From Clytia hemisphaerica (lineage: Eukaryota > Cnidaria > Hydrozoa > Leptothecata > Clytiidae), in contig CACVBU010000056.1 of assembly GCA_902728285.1 (NCBI GenBank), positions 62,001-126,000 on the forward strand: a stretch of 64,000 nucleotides of DNA, read 5' to 3'. A model generated the notes under the pieces. It had not been told where the DNA came from. It was given only the letters and a program-made list of their open reading frames with translations, and ran no database searches. Both the position numbers and the translations under genes were made by a program. Below, one piece after another: positions 63,803 to 64,000 of this stretch (positions are counted from its first letter, which is position 1; the number at the start of each line of letters is the position of its first letter).

Positions 63803-64000
63803 GTTTGTGTTTTGTATGTCACTTCAAGTTTACTGAACCCTGGAAAACACCCGATAGCAATTTCCGCTATATTGGAAGAAAACTTTGTATTTTTTTAGTG
63901 ATATAAGTGATTGTTCCTTCAAATTTAAATGTTTTTTTTCGGCTAAAACATATATTTTGCAAAACTTAATAGATTGATAACGATATCATATTCATACGAA

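Overview
The window is AT-rich nuclear DNA from an animal. Its genes have many introns with GT-AG junctions, and the space between them is filled with short non-autonomous transposons. The gene set (DNAJC13/RME-8, ZNF330/NOA36, a class A GPCR, a GT10 fucosyltransferase, a secreted PAN/PA14 protein and a giant beta-helix membrane protein), the base composition and the dense MITE load suggest a non-bilaterian or other early-branching marine animal. A cnidarian is my first guess, with a sponge possible. No rRNA or mitochondrial marker fixes the species.

Layout. 1-2349: tandem and dispersed repeats. 2350-4217 (-): GT10 alpha-1,3-fucosyltransferase with an unexplained frame change in its stem. 4264-7339: MITEs, a 150-bp tandem array and a 647-bp foldback element. 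7599-24263 (-): ZNF330/NOA36 in nine exons. Its 11.3-kb fifth intron holds two complete genes on the opposite strand, an intronless GPCR (12171-13088) and a six-exon secreted PAN + PA14 protein (15998-20460). 24362-45873: mostly transposon-derived sequence. It contains a pogo/Tigger transposase remnant, two SINEs, two Harbinger-like elements of 912 and 913 bp, several MITEs carrying arrays of one short motif each, an 86-bp hairpin satellite, and two unidentified exon-like stretches (35151-35626 - and 40966-41101 +). 45874-50979 (-): a two-exon gene for a 1602-residue protein with signal peptide, long beta-helix ectodomain, Cys-rich region and multi-pass membrane C-terminus. 51441-52220: a 48-bp minisatellite. 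53983-63802 (+): the first 21 coding exons of DNAJC13, running off the right edge, with TE-derived sequence in many introns.

The genes do not form a pathway or operon. ZNF330 and DNAJC13 are conserved housekeeping genes. The fucosyltransferase, GPCR, PAN/PA14 protein and beta-helix protein act in the secretory route or at the cell surface. The strongest unusual signals are the nested genes, the giant beta-helix/multi-TM protein, a decayed exon copy inside DNAJC13, and several unrelated MITE families that share one design: short inverted termini around an array of one 6-9 bp motif. All exon boundaries and target-site duplications were read by eye from the sequence. No database or alignment program was used.
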